Shown: piece by piece, positions 61,842-64,000 of the stretch
How the letters are laid out: every line of letters begins with the position of its first letter
Numbering within the stretch: the first letter of the stretch is position 1
NCBI RefSeq assembly: GCF_002979455.1
Contig: NZ_PCOU01000005.1
Span: 1 to 64,000, forward strand
DNA from: Chryseobacterium sp. MYb7
GTDB taxonomy: Bacteria > Bacteroidota > Bacteroidia > Flavobacteriales > Weeksellaceae
Reading direction: 5' to 3'
Length of the DNA: 64,000 nucleotides
Made by a program: the position numbers and the translations under genes
Notes under the pieces: generated by a model
What the model was told of the DNA's origin: nothing
Seen by the model: the letters and a program-made list of their open reading frames with translations, nothing else
The model's database searches: none

Positions 61842-63110
61842 ATGAATCGAAATGTAATCTCCATTGTTTTAGGAGGAGGCAGAGGGACAAGACTATTCCC
61901 ATTAACGTATTCCAGATCAAAACCAGCTGTTCCTATTGCAGGAAAATACAGACTGGTAGATATTCCTATTTCAAACTGCCTGAATTCAGGACTGAATAAA
62001 ATTCTGGTTTTAACCCAGTTTAATTCCGCTTCTCTTAATTCGCATATTAAGAATTCTTATCATTTTGATATCTTCAGCAAAGGCTTTGTTGATATTCTGG
62101 CAGCCGAGCAGAACGTAGAAAATGACAGCTGGTATCAGGGTACCGCAGATGCTGTACGTCAAACGATGAAGCACCTTGAAAAGTATGATTATGACTACAT
62201 CCTGATTCTTTCAGGAGATCAGTTGTATCAGATGGATTTTAGGGAAATGCTGGATTTTCATATTGAAAACGGAGGAGATCTTACCATTGCTACCATTCCG
62301 GTGAATGCAAAAGATGCCACTGGTTTTGGAATCTTAAAATCTGACGATGAAGGAAATATCACTTCTTTCTATGAAAAGCCGGATTATGATTTGCTGGAAG
62401 GCATGAAATCTGAAGTTTCAGAAGCCAATAAACATACAGGAAAAGAATTTCTGGCTTCCATGGGAATCTATATTTTCACCAAGAATATCCTTAAAAAGAT
62501 GTTTGAAGAAGGAGCCGGCGATGATTTTGGAAAAGATATCATCCCAAGTTCTATTGGGAAATACAAGACCCTGAGCTATCAGTATGAAGGATATTGGACG
62601 GATATTGGGACTATAGAATCTTTCTACGAAGCCAATCTTGATCTTTGTCTGGATCTTCCACAATTTAATCTTTTCTCTTCTTCACCTATCTACACCAGAG
62701 CAAGGATGCTTCCGCCATCAAAAATTAACGGTTCATACGTAAGTAAAGCTGTTTTTGGAGATGGATGCATCATCATGGCAGATAAAATTGAAAATTCCGT
62801 GATTGGAAACAGAACAAGAATAGATAAAGGAAGTACCATCGTGAATTCTTACGTAATGGGAGCCGACTTCTATCAAAATACAACAGAAATTGTCCTTAAT
62901 GACAGAGGCGGCCGTCCTAATATGGGAATCGGTAAATACTGTTATATAGAAAAAGCAATTCTTGATAAAAACTGTTACATAGGTGATAATGTAAAGATCA
63001 TCGGAGGAAAACATATTCCTGATGGTGATTATGGAACTTATTCAGTTCAGGATGGGATTGTGGTTGTGAAAAAAGGAGCTGTAATTGCTCCGGGAACACA
63101 TATCGGATGA
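61842..63110 (+). CDS. glgC: Glucose-1-phosphate adenylyltransferase
   Basis: 422 residues. Makes ADP-glucose, the donor for GlgA. Nucleotide-binding GGGRGTRLFPLTYSRSKPAVPIAGKYRLVDIPISNCLNSG, activator and substrate segments WYQGTADAVRQT and FYEKPDYD, WTDIGTIESFYEANLDL, and the C-terminal left-handed beta helix (IENSVIGNRTRIDKGSTIVNSYVMGAD). Length and motifs are normal. Last gene of the glycogen operon; no glgX or glgP follows. Confidence 0.96.
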   Translation: MNRNVISIVLGGGRGTRLFPLTYSRSKPAVPIAGKYRLVDIPISNCLNSGLNKILVLTQFNSASLNSHIKNSYHFDIFSKGFVDILAAEQNVENDSWYQGTADAVRQTMKHLEKYDYDYILILSGDQLYQMDFREMLDFHIENGGDLTIATIPVNAKDATGFGILKSDDEGNITSFYEKPDYDLLEGMKSEVSEANKHTGKEFLASMGIYIFTKNILKKMFEEGAGDDFGKDIIPSSIGKYKTLSYQYEGYWTDIGTIESFYEANLDLCLDLPQFNLFSSSPIYTRARMLPPSKINGSYVSKAVFGDGCIIMADKIENSVIGNRTRIDKGSTIVNSYVMGADFYQNTTEIVLNDRGGRPNMGIGKYCYIEKAILDKNCYIGDNVKIIGGKHIPDGDYGTYSVQDGIVVVKKGAVIAPGTHIG

Positions 63111-63299
63111 AGAGGAAGAAGCAAGAGCAAAGCCAGAAAATAATCAAAGATATTACCTCGATTGAATCTAGTTTTATTCAATCCTTTTGAATGTTTTTAT
63201 CGCAAGACAGCACGTGATTATCTTTCAAATGGAAACCTCCAGGTTCCCTCACCCCGCTTCCCGCCTTTAACTAGGTTAATTATTGTTAAACATACAATC

Positions 63300-63331
63300 A
63301 GAGTGATCAGCATATTGTTCACTCTTTTTAT
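63300..63331 (+). terminator. Likely terminator after glgC
   Basis: 7-bp hairpin AGAGTGA / TCACTCT with a long loop followed by five T. It is 190 nt after the glgC stop. An earlier weak hairpin (GATTGAA / TTCAATC at 63162-63185) has no T run. Nothing else is seen between 63111 and 63299. Confidence 0.5.
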
Positions 63332-63345
63332 TTGTATTATTTTTG
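63315..63345 (+). promoter_or_regulatory. Promoter of the SRPBCC-like gene, possibly leaderless
   Basis: TTG at 63315-63317, 20-nt spacer, TATTTTTG at 63338-63345. Transcription would start near 63350, which is exactly the first base of the gene's ATG. Confidence 0.5.
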
Positions 63346-63349
63346 TGCG

Positions 63350-64000
63350 ATGCGTATTTTTAAGATATTAACTTTTATCGTTGTTTTGTTGGGAGGAGCT
63401 TATGCTGCTTCCATGTATTATTTTGTGGACGAAAGTAAAAACTTCACTATTGAAAAAGAGATTGATTATCCGGTAGATAAGGTTTTTTCACAGTTTAATA
63501 ATCTTCAGAATTTCACAAGATGGAATAATTTTTTTACCAGTTCACAGTCTATCGATATTGATTATTATACACCTTATGAAGGGCAGGGAAGTGCCATTAG
63601 CTATGTAGATCCTAAAAATGATACCGATGGAGAAATGTTCATCAGGTATGAGAACCTTAATAAGACCCTGAAATACCAGCTTTTTGAGGATGAAAACGAA
63701 AATCCAACTTTGGTTGATGTCAAGTTTAAACCTGTTTCTGCAGAAAAAACAAAAATCATCTGGTACGTACATACCCCGAAATTATCTGTCTGGAAAAGAG
63801 TAGGGAACTTCTGGACGGAAGACCGTTTTGCCGAAAACATCAACAAAAGTATGGCAAATCTTAAAAACTCTTTAGGAAATAAAGTAGAAAAGGATAACCA
63901 GATGGCCGCCATTAAATACGACAGTCTGATGGTGGAAAATGAAGAAGACAAACTGTTGTTGGGGATCAATGTAAGTACATCGAACAAGAAAGATGCGCTT
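63350..64000 (+). CDS. Membrane-anchored SRPBCC-like protein (cut by the window end)
   Basis: 217 codons visible, no stop reached. One N-terminal membrane helix (ILTFIVVLLGGAYAASMYYF) is followed by a START/SRPBCC-like fold (FTIEKEIDYPVDKVFSQFNNLQNFTRWNNFF...). SRPBCC domains bind hydrophobic ligands or act as activators; proteins of this shape in Bacteroidetes are sometimes fused to GyrI-like domains, but the C-terminal part is outside the window. The start fits the promoter directly upstream; no other Met would keep the membrane helix. Confidence 0.75.
   Translation, partial: MRIFKILTFIVVLLGGAYAASMYYFVDESKNFTIEKEIDYPVDKVFSQFNNLQNFTRWNNFFTSSQSIDIDYYTPYEGQGSAISYVDPKNDTDGEMFIRYENLNKTLKYQLFEDENENPTLVDVKFKPVSAEKTKIIWYVHTPKLSVWKRVGNFWTEDRFAENINKSMANLKNSLGNKVEKDNQMAAIKYDSLMVENEEDKLLLGINVSTSNKKDAL

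Noticed and set aside
63162-63371. 69-codon plus-strand frame between glgC and the SRPBCC-like gene
   Set aside because: Runs through a terminator-like hairpin and a promoter and into the next gene in another frame.
1-64000. CRISPR arrays, tRNA or rRNA genes, phage or transposase genes
   Set aside because: No regularly spaced repeats, no cloverleaf-like GC-rich segments and no transposase, integrase or phage structural motifs were found by reading; small short genes cannot be fully excluded without a tRNA search.

Overview
The window looks like a low-GC chromosome segment from a member of the Flavobacteriia, most likely Chryseobacterium or a close Weeksellaceae relative. Evidence: a type IX secretion (por) sorting tail on a metalloprotease, DUF4476, GEVED and DUF2306-type proteins, promoters of the Bacteroidetes form TTG-N17..20-TAnnTTTG, weak use of Shine-Dalgarno sequences, and gene content typical of that genus. 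The genus call is inference; no rRNA gene is present to confirm it. No tRNA gene, CRISPR array, intact insertion sequence or prophage was seen.

Layout. 1-13.7 kb: secreted T9SS metalloprotease, tatC, kdsD, recQ with a PH-like membrane protein, a glycosyltransferase, small proteins, lpdA, a DUF4476 protein and a CvfB-like S1 protein. 13.8-20.3 kb: a four-gene multidrug efflux operon (TetR regulator, TolC, adaptor, RND pump) whose promoter is bracketed by a 20-bp direct repeat that is a strong operator candidate. 20.3-28.5 kb: mostly minus-strand small and metabolic genes, including a frameshifted two-lobed aspartic protease, a NUDIX hydrolase, an epimerase, an HPP membrane protein and an arginase-family enzyme. 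28.9-33.4 kb: an O-methyltransferase, an XRE regulator, a short SSB, an HRDC-domain protein and a C1q-like surface protein, followed by two gene relics (a truncated second surface-protein gene and a second HRDC fragment). 33.4-39.9 kb: hisS, then a paralogous family of PH/SHOCT-domain proteins with a GNAT and a membrane protein, then a methyltransferase.

40-44.8 kb holds a complete cyanophycin module: cyanophycin synthetase (cphA) divergent from cyanophycinase (cphB) and an isoaspartyl peptidase (iaaA). 44.9-47.6 kb holds a TPR-HTH membrane regulator and a class C beta-lactamase-like lipoprotein.

47.9-57.7 kb is the most unusual region: ten minus-strand genes, including a circularly permuted ATP-grasp-like enzyme, a class I glutamine amidotransferase, a GCS2 carboxylate-amine ligase, two further ATP-grasp ligases, two alpha/beta-hydrolase esterases, an M17 aminopeptidase, a small membrane protein, and a 52-codon reading frame 3 nt behind one ATP-grasp gene. 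I read this as a peptide or amide-forming pathway of unknown product. It is interrupted by two inverted-repeat elements and one strong terminator. 57.9-63.1 kb is a glycogen operon glgB-glgA-(lipoprotein)-glgC. The window ends inside an SRPBCC-like membrane-anchored protein. Carbon storage (glycogen), nitrogen storage (cyanophycin) and the ligase cluster thus sit side by side over about 23 kb.
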